A stretch of DNA of 64,000 nt from Schizochytrium sp. CCTCC M209059 (Eukaryota; Sar; Bigyra; Thraustochytrida; Thraustochytriidae): positions 166,348 through 230,347 of the forward strand of contig KN805382.1 of assembly GCA_000818945.1 (NCBI GenBank). Direction: 5' to 3'. Of the stretch, positions 31,362 to 42,378 are shown one piece after another. Each line of letters starts with the position of its first letter. Position 1 is the first letter of the stretch. The notes under the pieces are model-generated. The model had not been told where the DNA came from. It made no database searches and saw only the letters and a program-made list of their open reading frames with translations. A program made the translations under genes and the position numbers.

Positions 31362-32696
31362 CGCCGCGTATGTCTGCGCGCGTGTATGCGTCGCGCGCCG
31401 CCCGAAACTCCGCGACGTGGCACTTCCCCGCCGGCCCGCCGCGCGCGCGCGCGCGCGCACGTCGCCCGACCTTGGCGCCATGCTTGCGCCGACCGGGCGC
31501 GCCGTGGGCCCGCGGCTCGGGCGACCACGGGCGGGTTGCAGCTGCCTCCGGCCGAATCTGCGCGGCCGGACCGGACCGGCGGGCGGTTCACAAGTCCAAG
31601 CTAGAGCTTGCGCCGTGGGGGCGCGGAGGGCGCGCCGTGAACCCGCCGCAGCTGCGCCGGAGAGACAAGAGAAGAAGCTGGGAGCGGCTGCGAGGCCGGC
31701 GGTGACGCGCAGGCGGAATGCCCACGCGCGCCGGAGCGCGGGCCCGCGGGCGGCGCGAGCAGCACAAATCGGCCCGCCGGTGCAGAGGAAGAGGGAGGGC
31801 CTCGAGGATGGATGGCTTCGAGAGGAAGCAAGGCGAGGATGGATTTGAATGGATGCACGCATGCATGCACGCTCGCTGGTCGGTGCAAAAGAAGAAAGAA
31901 AAGATTGAAGGATCGAAAGAATGAGAGAGTGAATGAATGGCCAGGTGGATGCACGAAAGGAAGGAAAGACGAGAGAGAGATAAAAGAGCGCTCGCTGCCA
32001 GACGGTGATGCTGCGGCAGCCGTGGCTGGCTGGCTGGCTAGCTAGCTAGGCTGGTCGCAAGAACCGCGAAGAACGGATGTCGCGGGAGAAATGGCCGGCA
32101 CCGCGCCGCACTGCGACGTTGCGAGACGCCGTGCCGGCCACCGCACCGTGTCGCATCAGATTGCGAGCTAGCTTGGTGGGTCGACCGGATAAATGGATGG
32201 ATGGATGGATGGGTTGGAAGCAAGGCCTCGTCCGTTCAGAAGCTAGCTTCTGCGGAGAAGCTGACTGCAAGGTTCGGCCCCCCCTCAAATGGAACAAGAT
32301 CAACAGGGCGACGCGACGCGGGATGCGCGCCGATGGCTGGTCAGAGGGCCCGGCTGGAGCGGCCTGGAATTGAAAATCAGCGACAAATTTCCACAAGGGC
32401 CAGCCACCCGCCCTCCGCGACGAGCGAGTGAGAACGGAAACGGGATTCTTTTTAGGCAGGTTGGGACTTATTTACTCCTCGTCGGTCGTACGTTCTAGCG
32501 ATTGATGGATCGATCGATTCTTTGATTGATGAAAAGCTGACGCCGTACAGTGATTTATGGTTACGTGCCATGCCATTGTCAATGCAAGGCACACCGAACC
32601 TTGCATCGTCATCGGCGCGGTACATGACAGCATGGGATGCGTGGGGCATGTGATGTGGCCATTATTGGGTGGTCGGGTGGCTGTGGCCGGTGCCGG

Positions 32697-32727
32697 TGCC
32701 GGGTCGGGTCGGGTCGGGTCGGGTCGG
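32697..32727. repeat. (CGGGT)n pentanucleotide repeat
   Basis: Five to six CGGGT units preceded by a GGTGCC duplication. G-runs of three at 5-nt spacing make this strand a possible G-quadruplex former. Confidence 0.9.
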
Positions 32728-33773
32728 ATCCGGACTGTGGTTGTCCAAGCAAGAGCCAACAGACAGCACAAAGAGGACGAGCCAGGAGTTTTTTTTTTGG
32801 CTTTTCTTCCCTGCAAACGAGAGGCGTCACCATTTCTTCATTCGTTCATTCGTTCGCACGGCCCTCACTGTCGGTCACCACGATTTATTCCTTTTAAAAG
32901 TTCGCTGGAGACCTATTACTATCTGTTTACTGTTAGTTAGTTAGAGAACCCAGCTTTGATTGGCCGACGACCGCCCAGGTGGGGGATGATGCGCCACACC
33001 CACCCAATCGCGGTCCTACTTGAGACTTCTGGCTAGCGAAGCTCTCTGCTAGTATACTGCAGTCAAGAGCAACGGACCCGCCGAACAAGTTGCCAGACAA
33101 ACGACCGTTGATCGGCCGACGCGAAATGCAGCTGCACGACGGACGGCAGCGCCGTCACGACCGCCTCGCCTCATCCTATCGCTCTATTGCAACTAACGGC
33201 CGTCTGCAGCTGCTAGCCTAGATTGTCCATCCATACCGACGTGACCCATTGCTGCAAGATCGTATTGATTGTACATTCATCTCATCTCATTCTCATGCAT
33301 TCATCCCAGAAGCGTCTTCTCGTCGCCGGTGTTGGGACGGCGGCACAGAAGCGCGCATTTCCGAGGGAGAAAACGACGAGCCCAGCCGTTGCCGATCCCA
33401 TGAAAACCCAAGAGAACGAGGATACCAGACCCGTGCTTCTTCTTCTTCTTCATGCTCAGCTCAGCTCAGCTCAGCACCGCTCCGCACCGGCACGGCACCG
33501 ACACCGGCACCGGCACCGGCAGCTGCGGCGGGCGGTGCGGCGACGAAAGGTCGCCCAAACGCATCATCGAGCACAGACAGTCTACAGACAGACAGACAGA
33601 CAGACAAACCGTGTCTGCGTTCTTTGTGCAGATGCACCGTGCAGATGCAGCTGCAGGCAACGGTCATGTTGGAAAGAAAAATGAAGAAGAAACAATCAAA
33701 CGAAGTTCTTGGCGCTGCTGCGATCGAAAACGACGACGGTCACGACGTCGTTCAAGCCCACAGAGCAAAGAGA

Positions 33774-33828
33774 AGAAAAGAAAAGAAAAGAAAAGAAAGA
33801 AAAGAAAAGAAAAAAAAGATATGAAATG
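33774..33828. repeat. (AAAAG)n-type purine tract
   Basis: Repeated AAAAG units with AAAG and A-run variants, one of many A/G or C/T tracts in the desert. Confidence 0.85.
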
Positions 33829-35339
33829 AAATGGAAAAAAAGAACAGGAAAAAAAAGGGTCGAAGCGCGACATTGCGATGCTCGCGTCCTGTTTTGTTTG
33901 TCTCTCTGTCCCAGCCAGCTTGACTGCAGAACAAGCACGCGCCGTTCTCGCGGCCCGACGCGCTCGCGGAAGTTGCCGCGGCCGCCACCCATTCTCCCAT
34001 TCTCCCATGCTCTCTCTCGCTCTCTCCAAGCTCCGGCGCCCGCAGCTGCAACCGGCCCGGGAATGACGCGGCGCGGGAACGGGCCGGAACAGCGCAACGC
34101 ATTCCAGCCTCCGCGGCCGCGAACAGGCGAGAGCTTGCGCGCGATCCGGGCCTGCGTGGAGCAACGCTTGAGGCGACGGGCGATGGCGACGAGGCGAGCA
34201 GACTGGCGACTGGCAATTGGCGGATCGTTGGCGTATCTGCCGTGGCGCTCATAAGCAAGGGCAGCGAGGGATCCGAGATTCTCTGTTTCGCAGGTTCGCG
34301 ATGTGCAAACACCTGCATCCTCGCCGACTGCGAGATCGATAATTTGCGAGCCTGGAGTTTGATAAAGTCTGTGCGGGACGGAAGACGATGTGGGACAGAC
34401 ACAACCATGCTCGGTTCTCGGCTCCCATACCGTGCAGCGAGCGTGTTCTTGGTCGATCGCAGCAGAGGTCGAGAGGTCTTCGAAGAGCGCTCGCCTGCCA
34501 GCACCGCCCGCGGTGACCTCGTCAGCGCCGGTTCTGCGGCGCTGACGAAAGCGCAAACGCTCTTAGACTAGCACTTTGCTTGGACGTTGCATTTTTTCAG
34601 TGCACTGGGCCACTTGTTATATAGTGGAAGATCCTAGGCAAGGAACTGTCTTGATGATCGTTGCAGGTCGCAGTCGATCGCTCCACACCAGCTGCAGCTG
34701 GTGGTATCGTACCAACAAGCAAACGCTCACGATCCCACTTTCACATTTAAGAAAAAAATCGATCCAAGAACGAACGAAAGATAGCGTTGAAAACACTCGA
34801 TTCGCTCGAGCAACGCCGAAAGAGCCAGCAGTCAGCAGTCCAACGCAGCCAGCGTTGACTTGCCCGCCACACCTCTCGCAATCTCGAGCGAACAATGTCT
34901 TTGACAGCCTTGCAAGGATAAATTCATTCTTGCCTTCGGCCAAGTCTTGAAAGAGACCTTTTCCAGAGCTGAAGTTTTTTTCAAAAATCAAGCAGCAGAG
35001 AAAGTCTGAGGGACGCCACAAGAGCCGACGAGGTCAATCGTCACTTGCAGCAGCAACTCATTCGATCATCAATCTTGTGCGTCAAACTGTTCGTTGCAAT
35101 GATCCAAACAAGAAATATCGTGTACCACCGATTTTTCGTCTTTGTTTGCCTCCCGTAGCAAGCTTGGACGACTTCATTGCAGCACCAAGAACCGCTGGGC
35201 ATTAAGCCGGCGATCTTGGATCTACAATCGAAAGAGCCATGGATATTTTTGAACTAAAGAAGCGTTCGGGCTTGCTTTTTTAAAGGTACGAAAGACGTCT
35301 CGCAAACGCATCCAGCGCGATTTATTATTTTTACGGATC

Positions 35340-35850
35340 GACTGTTCTTTGATCGGAAGTGAATGATTCTGCTATTCTTCAAAGTTGGAAAAGTTGACCT
35401 AGAAAAGAAAAAATGACAGAAAAAAATGCAAGATAAAATGAAACAAGCAGACCTACAGCACAGCTTGATTAATTGAATTTCTTAGCCAAAGCTCGGCAGA
35501 ACGCGCGCTCTCATCAAAAAGATCGTCTATTCTCTTTGCGAGATGCAAAGGTCTTTTGAACGGTAACCTTTTTTCAGCGAAATTTTTTCTTTTCTGGCCG
35601 TCTTTGATTGAAAGGGAACGATTCTGTTTTACTTCAACTTGAAAACAAGGAAAAATTGACGCCAAAATAGAAAAAGTGGCAGAAATCCTTTTTTGCGAGG
35701 TGAAATGAAACAAGTACGCCACAGTTTTACTGTTCAGACTTTCCAGCCAAAGCATGGCGGAACGCGCATTTACATCAGAAGAGCCCGTGCACTCTCTTTG
35801 CGGGATGTAAAGTCTTTTGAACAGCAACCCTTTTTTTTTCCTTTACAACC
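35340..35850. repeat. Diverged tandem duplication of about 260 bp
   Basis: The stretches at about 35340-35590 and 35600-35850 are related copies. Matching blocks include GAATGATTCTG / GAACGATTCTG, TGAAATGAAACAAG (both copies), GCCAAAGC followed by CGGCAGAACGCGC / TGGCGGAACGCGC, CTCTTTGCGAGATGCAAAG / CTCTTTGCGGGATGTAAAG, and TCTTTTGAAC. Substitutions and small indels are frequent, so the duplication is old. Neither copy encodes a recognisable protein on either strand. Confidence 0.8.
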
Positions 35851-36140
35851 GAATTCTCCCCGGGTCGTCGCGGACATTACCATGACAACAAGCACGAAGC
35901 TGCGATATGCTGAACGCGGCTGTCTGCTTGGTCACTTTTGCAGCTTCACACTCTGCTTAATTCTCGGTCTTTCTACGGCTTGATCGCTCTCATTCGCGAG
36001 CGTAGTGTTCACTTGCATTGCGATTCTGACGGGCGAATCTTAGACTCTCAGTAATGCAATGTACCTTTACGGAAACGCTTTGTACGTATGTTAGGAAAGA
36101 CACCACCTTGGCCAGACCGTACCTTGTTCAGGGAAATGGA

Positions 36141-36216
36141 GATGAGATGAGATGAGATGAGATGAGATGAGATGAGATGAGATGAGATGAGATGAGATGA
36201 GATGAGATGAGATGAG
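36141..36216. repeat. (GATGA)15 pentanucleotide repeat
   Basis: Fifteen uninterrupted GATGA units, the longest pure microsatellite in the window (76 bp). Non-coding context, 1.4 kb upstream of the PH-DysF gene. Confidence 0.97.
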
Positions 36217-37652
36217 CGGACAGCAGCACCATAGAAGTGGTGGGATCAACGTGGCGCCCATGGGAAGACTCTTGCGAACTTTCCGTCTCAACAATCATCC
36301 ACTCTTGACAGTCACTAGTTCTTGAGACGTTGTGATAAGCTTTACAGCGTCTGGAGCATGAACTAGCGCGGCCAAGAAATGAAGATCATCATGTTCTTCT
36401 CTACACACTTTCGAAAACCTTAGAGGTGAACCTGGAATCCAGCTCGTTTCGCAGAACATGAACCTCTCATAGCGATCCTAGCGTACATAGCTTTACAAGC
36501 AATCCACTTGCCATGAGCAAGTTCCACACCTCGAAGCCATTTTTTCAAGAATAATCTTCCTCGTGAGCTTCGATCGCGTACGCCAGCAGCTATGGTGCTC
36601 ACAGTGCATGACGTCATCGCGCAGGTGTGCACCTCACCTCTTTTCGTCGGCGCTGCCTCCCTTCGCTTCTCCAATTGTCCTTGACCTCGCGCAGCGCATG
36701 CCGCTGCGGCTCCCGCTCGTGCCGGCAGTGCCGCTGCCTCCTTCGTCCGTGTGCTCGTGCTCCACGAAGTCCCTCCTTTGATTGCGCATGCGCAGCCTCC
36801 TCCTCCTCCTCCTCGCGACCATCTGCGACACGCAGCCCTGCCCGCGCACACCTTGCGCTACTTTCTAACTGCAGATGATATTATCACAACGCTCGTGCAC
36901 ACGTACGGGACGCGCACGCGGAGCCGCTGTGTCGGACGGCTGAGGCGGCGTGCCTCGTGTCGCGCGGGACCCGGACCGGAGGAGAGAGCAGAGCTGCAGT
37001 GCGGCGACAGGGTGTGATTGTTGATGTGTTGCCGTCACTCTTGGTCAGGTTTCCGGAGGGAAGTATGCGCATGCTGGCACGCGCACAGTTATATACGTAC
37101 GTATATACACACACCCACGCGGCGGGCTCTTGCTCTGCTTCACTCTGCTTTGCTCACCGCCAAGCACCGTGAGGAGTAGCGCTCCGCGTACTACGCGCTC
37201 GCGGTGTCGCGAGGAAGGCGCGGGAGGGAGGGAGGGAGAGAGGAAGGAAGGCTTCTTGATTCGGCAGCTGCCAACTTGCTGGCCGCAGAGCTCAGCTCCG
37301 CGAGGCGGAAAAAGGGAAAAAAAGGGAGGAGGAGACAGACACACAGAGACACACAGACACACAGACAGACGCCTTTTCACGTATACTACTAGACAGACAG
37401 ACAGAGGGAGACACCTTTGAGGGCAGAAGCCCAACGCGAGAGGAGCGCGGCGCGGCGCCAGGGCCGTGTCTGAAGCGCCCCGCCCTGCCCGAGCCGAGCC
37501 CTCCCCATCCGCTCGCTTGCGCACGCGCGGTCGCCTGCGCGTCTTGAGCAGCCTCTTCTTTTCGCGGGGAGGGCGCGGCGGCATCGTCATCTTCAATCAA
37601 GATCAAGACTTGACGGGGTCACGGCGATACGCTTCTCGCAGGCGAGCGAGGC

Positions 37653-40385
37653 ATGGAGAGCAAACCGCGAGCCTCGGCTGCAGCCACGCAAGCGGGAGGG
37701 AAGAAGCCACTGATGGCCAAGATGCCGGCGCGCAAGCTCAGCAAGGCCGCCACGAACCGCACATCTCGGGAAAGAGAGATGATTCGCGCCTCGATGCGAA
37801 ACCTTCGAGGGACCCTCTCCTTCAAGCAAAAGGCACTCTCCAACGAGGAGGTCGATCTTGAACGCCGCGTCGACGACATGCTATGGGAAGGCATGGTCCT
37901 CGGCATCGGCGACGAGTACGGTCTCAAGTGGCGCTTCGGGAGCGCCGATGAACCCCGCGAAGCCATTGGCGGATGGCTCTTTCAGGTCTCCCGCGATGCC
38001 GTCACAAAGAAAAAGCAAAAGGGCAGGCTCGCATTCTTTGTCATTGACGACATGGCGGAAAATCTTTGCCAAGTCAAAGACGAGTGGGCGACCTCCACCC
38101 AACGCCAAATCTCCTTTTCCGAAATTATCGCTGTTCGCGCCCGCATTTCAACCTCTGGATTCGTCTACGTGCGCGTCTACACGCGGCGCAATCACGACTG
38201 GCTCATGATGCCTGTTCAGAGCGACAACAAAGACATTGTTGTGCGCTGGGTGGCTGCATTGCGCCATCGTGCTCGAATTCTCAACGCCGAGCAGGAACGG
38301 GATCTCGAAGACGCCACGCGAGTTGCCATATGGGCCCAGTCCATCGCGCGCATGCGCAATGCGCAGGCCAAGGCCGACCGTCGCAGGGAGCGACGCAATG
38401 GTCTCCTCAAGCGCCTCGGTGCCGCCATCTACGGCTATCCCGACACGGACTCCGAGGACGAGGGCGAAGACGAGGATCTCGTTCCTCGCAATCCCATGCG
38501 AGCCGTCTCCTCAGTCTACGAACGCGGGTCTACGCGCGTGTCCTCGACGCGTCGAACCTTTACACGCGCCACGAGGACTTCGACGACGCGCACCGCGCCC
38601 CCTGTCGAGCCTGCGAGCCCCTTTCTCGTTACCTTTGTCTCTGCTCTTGCTGCCGACTGGTACGATCTTGCCTTTGGTGCCGCACCAGGTTTTACAGACC
38701 AAGCTGGTACGGGCGCGCGAAGCACGCAAAAGGCCCCGCGCCGATCTGTTTTTAAGCCAAAACTTACCCTCTCCGAAGCTGCGTGGAACCAAATCTCGCA
38801 ATTTGACGACAGTTATGATGAGGACGAAGAAGATCTCGAGGCCGACGAAGACCACCAGCGCGGCACCTTGCTCTCGAACCCTACCTTTGTTCAAGACACC
38901 TTTACGATTAAACCTCTCGAAGCCGGCGAGATCGAGGATGAGCTCTGGGAAAATGAGCGTTATGGTCTGAAAAAGGGATGGTCTGCGGAGGCGCTCCTGG
39001 CCACCGACCGATGGCACTTTACAGACCGCATTGGTCGTGGTCAGCTGGATAGTCTTGATGAACTTGCGGTCCCCGAGGGCTTCGAGATCACGACGGACTG
39101 GACACTCGACGTAAGCGGATCTATCAGTGGTCAATGCGGCGCCGATGGATGGACCTACGCCATGGACTTTGGACCCCTCGACTCGAATCTGGCAAAAGGA
39201 ACCCCGCGTATCGCCACCACGATTAGCACAGTGGTTCGCCATCGTCGCTGGTACCGCCGCCGCATGCCCATTCGTCAGAGCCGCATCGAATCTCCCGTGA
39301 TCTGGCATGGATGGCTCGGGCGCAGGAGCTCTGGAACGGGTCGCTGGCAATGCCGCTACTTTGTCCTCACCCAAGGACTGCGTCTCCATGGCAAGATTAC
39401 CGGTATCGCGCTCTCGTACTTTCGCTTCGATTTTCCCAACCACCTCGAACTTATTGGATCACTCGACCTTGAAGCGTGGAATCAGCTCACGCGACATGAG
39501 CTCCGCACCTGGTCCCTTGACGGCGCTGTCGTCATCAATAAGAATGACCCGAGTCAGCAGCAGACCACCGGGCCGTACATTTTCGAGCTCTCTCTTCCCC
39601 AGGAAAAGCAGCCCGTCAAGTTCACGACCAACTCGCTCATTTCTCGCGAAAATTGGATTGGGGCCATCGAATTTGCCCTCCGCGATCAGGTCAAGCGCTT
39701 CACACTCACAAAGTCCATGGAGCTTCCTCTTGAGGGAGCCTTTCTTGACACGCCACAATACTGCAACCTCATCCTCGATCGACTGCTTCCCTTGCGCGTT
39801 GACGAATGCTTTGACCTCCTCTACTTTGACGACGAGTTTCACGAAAACTTTTTCGAATCGTGCAAGTTCGAGGTCGAGCTCGAGGAACCTTGGTCACTGG
39901 ATACGCAGATTGGCTCGCGTCGCAAGATCGTTTATCGAACACCCAAGCGAAAGGTCTACGCCGGGCACGAGGTCATTGCCAAAGACAAGCTTGTACGCTC
40001 AGATCCGGGCGCCGGCTATCAGGTAGACTCTTCTCTACAGAGTCCCGAGTCTCCCTACGGCAACATTTACCAGGACGAAATTCGCGTCGTTCTTGTCGAC
40101 TGGAAAAACAAGATGACGCGCGTCCTCATCACGCACCAAGTCGATCTACGCGCCGAGGATGAGTCGGTCCGCGTCTTTGTCGAGTCCAACGCGCGCAGAC
40201 AAGTCCTTGCTCATTACGTCGAAGATTGGCTTCCCTATGTTCAGACCGTGCTCAAGCGTCGCCGTCACGAGCAACAGCAGCAGCAGGTTACCCAGCTCAC
40301 AATTGCAAGTCCATCCGGTATTGCCTATCGTGTTGACGAAGGGGTGTCCTCGATTCGCCCTGTCAATCCTCACTACAATTACTAA
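37653..40385 (+). CDS. PH-DysF-PH-VASt multidomain protein (lipid-binding, membrane contact)
   Basis: A 910-residue single-exon protein. Order of domains read from sequence: a PH-like domain at about 105-215 (GWLFQVSRD ... VRWVAALRHR); an acidic/basic linker; a dysferlin/peroxin DysF pair, with DysFN at about 428-500 (ENERYGLKKGWS, ATDRWHFTDRIG, DGWTYAMDF) and DysFC at about 522-538 (VVRHRRWYRRRM); a second PH domain at about 549-685 (IWHGWLGRRS, RWQCRYFVLT, ENWIGAIEFAL); and a C-terminal VASt (StART-like) domain at about 689-865 (LPLRVDECFDLLYFDDEFHENFFES, seen in two parts, then SRRKIVYRTPKRK and SPYGNIYQDEIRV). VASt domains bind sterols and related lipids in Lam/GRAMD1-type transfer proteins; PH domains bind phosphoinositides; DysF occurs in peroxisomal Pex proteins and dysferlin. 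Role in lipid transfer or membrane contact is inference. No membrane segment is seen. Confidence 0.85.
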   Translation: MESKPRASAAATQAGGKKPLMAKMPARKLSKAATNRTSREREMIRASMRNLRGTLSFKQKALSNEEVDLERRVDDMLWEGMVLGIGDEYGLKWRFGSADEPREAIGGWLFQVSRDAVTKKKQKGRLAFFVIDDMAENLCQVKDEWATSTQRQISFSEIIAVRARISTSGFVYVRVYTRRNHDWLMMPVQSDNKDIVVRWVAALRHRARILNAEQERDLEDATRVAIWAQSIARMRNAQAKADRRRERRNGLLKRLGAAIYGYPDTDSEDEGEDEDLVPRNPMRAVSSVYERGSTRVSSTRRTFTRATRTSTTRTAPPVEPASPFLVTFVSALAADWYDLAFGAAPGFTDQAGTGARSTQKAPRRSVFKPKLTLSEAAWNQISQFDDSYDEDEEDLEADEDHQRGTLLSNPTFVQDTFTIKPLEAGEIEDELWENERYGLKKGWSAEALLATDRWHFTDRIGRGQLDSLDELAVPEGFEITTDWTLDVSGSISGQCGADGWTYAMDFGPLDSNLAKGTPRIATTISTVVRHRRWYRRRMPIRQSRIESPVIWHGWLGRRSSGTGRWQCRYFVLTQGLRLHGKITGIALSYFRFDFPNHLELIGSLDLEAWNQLTRHELRTWSLDGAVVINKNDPSQQQTTGPYIFELSLPQEKQPVKFTTNSLISRENWIGAIEFALRDQVKRFTLTKSMELPLEGAFLDTPQYCNLILDRLLPLRVDECFDLLYFDDEFHENFFESCKFEVELEEPWSLDTQIGSRRKIVYRTPKRKVYAGHEVIAKDKLVRSDPGAGYQVDSSLQSPESPYGNIYQDEIRVVLVDWKNKMTRVLITHQVDLRAEDESVRVFVESNARRQVLAHYVEDWLPYVQTVLKRRRHEQQQQQVTQLTIASPSGIAYRVDEGVSSIRPVNPHYNY

Positions 40386-41409
40386 GAGGGTCGGGAGAGA
40401 GTGGAAGGCTTTTCCTTGTCCAGCAAGGCGCGACACAAGCAACATTCTTTGTGTTCCTGCAAGGTCACGGAGGGCTGTCTCTGTTGGCATCAGCAGGACG
40501 CTATTCATTTCGTGTCCCTGCCCCGCATCAATGAAGCATCTGCCGCGCGTGCGTCCTCGCCTCACTGATTTGTATAAGTGTATGCATGCCAAGATACTTT
40601 ACGTATTATGGGATTATACGATTGTATCCTGGTACACCCCGACGTCGCAGGTGTTCACTCAGACATATCGCGATTCAATCGTGCGGTATCACGACAAAAT
40701 TATTCTGGCACTCATTTCCTCGCCATTCTGTCAACAACGAGGCATCATGAGACCAAGACTAACGACTTTGTGAGACCATACGCGCGTGTCTTGACAGTCA
40801 AGCTGTCCGTCTTTTGGGGGAAAAGGGGATAACGTACGCATCGTCCCTTGGCACTGCGCCGCGCCGCCCCTCCCCAATCTTTTCTGTTTCATTTGTATCT
40901 TATCACCACAATTATGATGTTTACGATTTCATTTTGACGCGCGCTGTCCCGTCCGGCACACCGAGACGCGCGCACCTTTCTTCATTCGACAAGAAGAAAA
41001 CAGTACATGCCGGTACGTACAAGTTTGGCCTTCATCTATGCTTCCGTCCGTCCATCCATCCATTCAGACCGACAACGAGGAGAGAAAAAGAGAAATAGTC
41101 AAAGAGATGGGGAGTGGGTGACTTTATTTCTGTCCTCTGCAGCGCCTTCCTGCGCCTCGGTTGCAACGAAGATTGCCCGCTCCCGTCTCCTCTTGTTGCA
41201 AGTTCATCATCTTTGTTGTCGGGGTCCACAGAAGCCGACCGCGATCCTCAACTGACTTTGATATGCGCGCGAGCGATTCGCTGTCCTTGTCCATTATCAA
41301 ATGCAGCATCTTTGTCTTCGTCTCTGACGACAAGATGTATGTTGGTGCGACGCGACAGCTCACCAATGACTCAGTTGCGAGATTGCCATTGTTGTCCAGC
41401 ATTCGCGCG
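40386..41409. other. Intergenic region between convergent 3' ends
   Basis: About 1 kb between the ends of the PH-DysF-PH-VASt gene (+) and the two-TM gene (-). Its composition is mixed, with AT-rich 3'-UTR-like stretches and CCATCCAT repeats near 41048-41062. I see no gene or RNA here. Confidence 0.5.
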
Positions 41410-42378
41410 CTAGACCTCAATAATATTATTGTTTTTGCGCAGCATTTCGCTCACGCTCGTCGCGTCTGATGAAGACGAGGAAGAGCACGAATGTTCGCTT
41501 GCAATATCATCTTCTGCTTCGTGCTCTACATCCGAATCAGTGTCGATACCAGAACTGTCGCGCATGCTTTCCAGGGAAGATGTTACATTGCGTAAATCCT
41601 CCAGAAGCGGGTGACGCAGACGACGTCTGCTGCTTGTTCCCTGACGAGAAAAGGCCGGTGTACGAAGAGGGGCGCGCCACGTTTCTACATGGCGGGATAC
41701 TAGGCCTTCGTGCAACGACATCCCCTCCTCACTTTCAAAGGTGGCAGATCGTGACCGGGATCGCGCTGCGCTCGATGACGGGACCACGCCCAGCTCTGCG
41801 TCAGGCCCACCTTCGATGATTACACCTGCGTGCGAGCAGTCGTGCACGAAGGATCCTGGGTCTTCGGGCTGAAATGCAAATCCGTACCAGTACCTTGGTC
41901 CCGCCGTGGGCACGAGCACAAAGACCTCGTCGCGGGTCTTGTCTGTGATAACGTTGCAAAAGACACCAAGACTGTCGTTCCAGTGCACGCGCCGTCGGAT
42001 CATGGTCACGCCATTGTTGGATGCGTCGAGAGCCTTGGTACAGCATCCCATGATGACGACAATTTGGCCGTCGCTCTGAAAGCGGACCTCTTCCGGCCAC
42101 ACGCCGCACTCACGAATCTTGTACAGCAAAAGTCCCCACATGACCACGACGAGAGCGCCAAGAAACACGAGAACCCAGCCCATAATGACAATGCCTCCTC
42201 CTTCCGTCGGTGTTTCGCCAGCGTCCATGATGTAATTGAGGAGAAAGGAGCCCGCGAAGACGCTGAGCAGCATGAGGTTCATCTGGCCTTGCGTCAGCAT
42301 CGAGGCGCTCTGGCTCGCCCGATGCACGGCCCACGCGTCCGTCCCGTCGTCCATCTGGCCATAGCTCTGCGGCTCCAT
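41410..42378 (-). CDS. Unrecognised two-transmembrane protein with Ser/acidic tail
   Basis: 322 residues from ATG 42378, single exon. Two hydrophobic segments near the N-terminus (about 34-51, LMLLSVFAGSFLLNYI, and 62-86, GIVIMGWVLVFLGALVVVMWG) are separated by a short polar loop with GETPTEGGG, so a hairpin in the membrane is likely. Residues ~95-185 form a globular, strand-rich segment (VRFQSDGQIVVIMG, RRVHWNDSLGVFCNVITD, YWYGFAFQPEDP). The last 120 residues are Ser/Arg-rich then acidic poly-Ser and probably disordered and phosphorylated. I recognise no family. The ordered middle part suggests a real gene that may be lineage-specific. Confidence 0.75.
   Translation of the reverse strand: MEPQSYGQMDDGTDAWAVHRASQSASMLTQGQMNLMLLSVFAGSFLLNYIMDAGETPTEGGGIVIMGWVLVFLGALVVVMWGLLLYKIRECGVWPEEVRFQSDGQIVVIMGCCTKALDASNNGVTMIRRRVHWNDSLGVFCNVITDKTRDEVFVLVPTAGPRYWYGFAFQPEDPGSFVHDCSHAGVIIEGGPDAELGVVPSSSAARSRSRSATFESEEGMSLHEGLVSRHVETWRAPLRTPAFSRQGTSSRRRLRHPLLEDLRNVTSSLESMRDSSGIDTDSDVEHEAEDDIASEHSCSSSSSSDATSVSEMLRKNNNIIEV

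Larger units (their letters stand above)
23179..37652. other. 14.5-kb gene desert with dense simple repeats
   Basis: No open frame here carries a recognisable motif, steady codon use or a plausible gene structure. The longest ones (up to about 370 codons, e.g. 24212-25330) are Arg/Ala/Ser/Pro-rich and cross microsatellites. The interval holds T9-G33-T24 at 23777-23842, many tetra- and pentanucleotide arrays, (GCA)9, inverted repeats at 25154-25194 and 31280-31303, and a diverged duplication at about 35340-35850. Most is GC-rich with homopurine/homopyrimidine tracts; about 34.6-36.1 kb is AT-richer. Spliced genes with very short exons or non-coding RNAs cannot be excluded by eye. Confidence 0.6.

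Noticed and set aside
33696..34556. Minus-strand frame of 286 codons ending in a Phe/Leu/Ser-rich stretch that looks like a membrane segment
   Set aside because: The hydrophobic part is only the translation of an AAAAG purine tract; the rest is compositionally biased.
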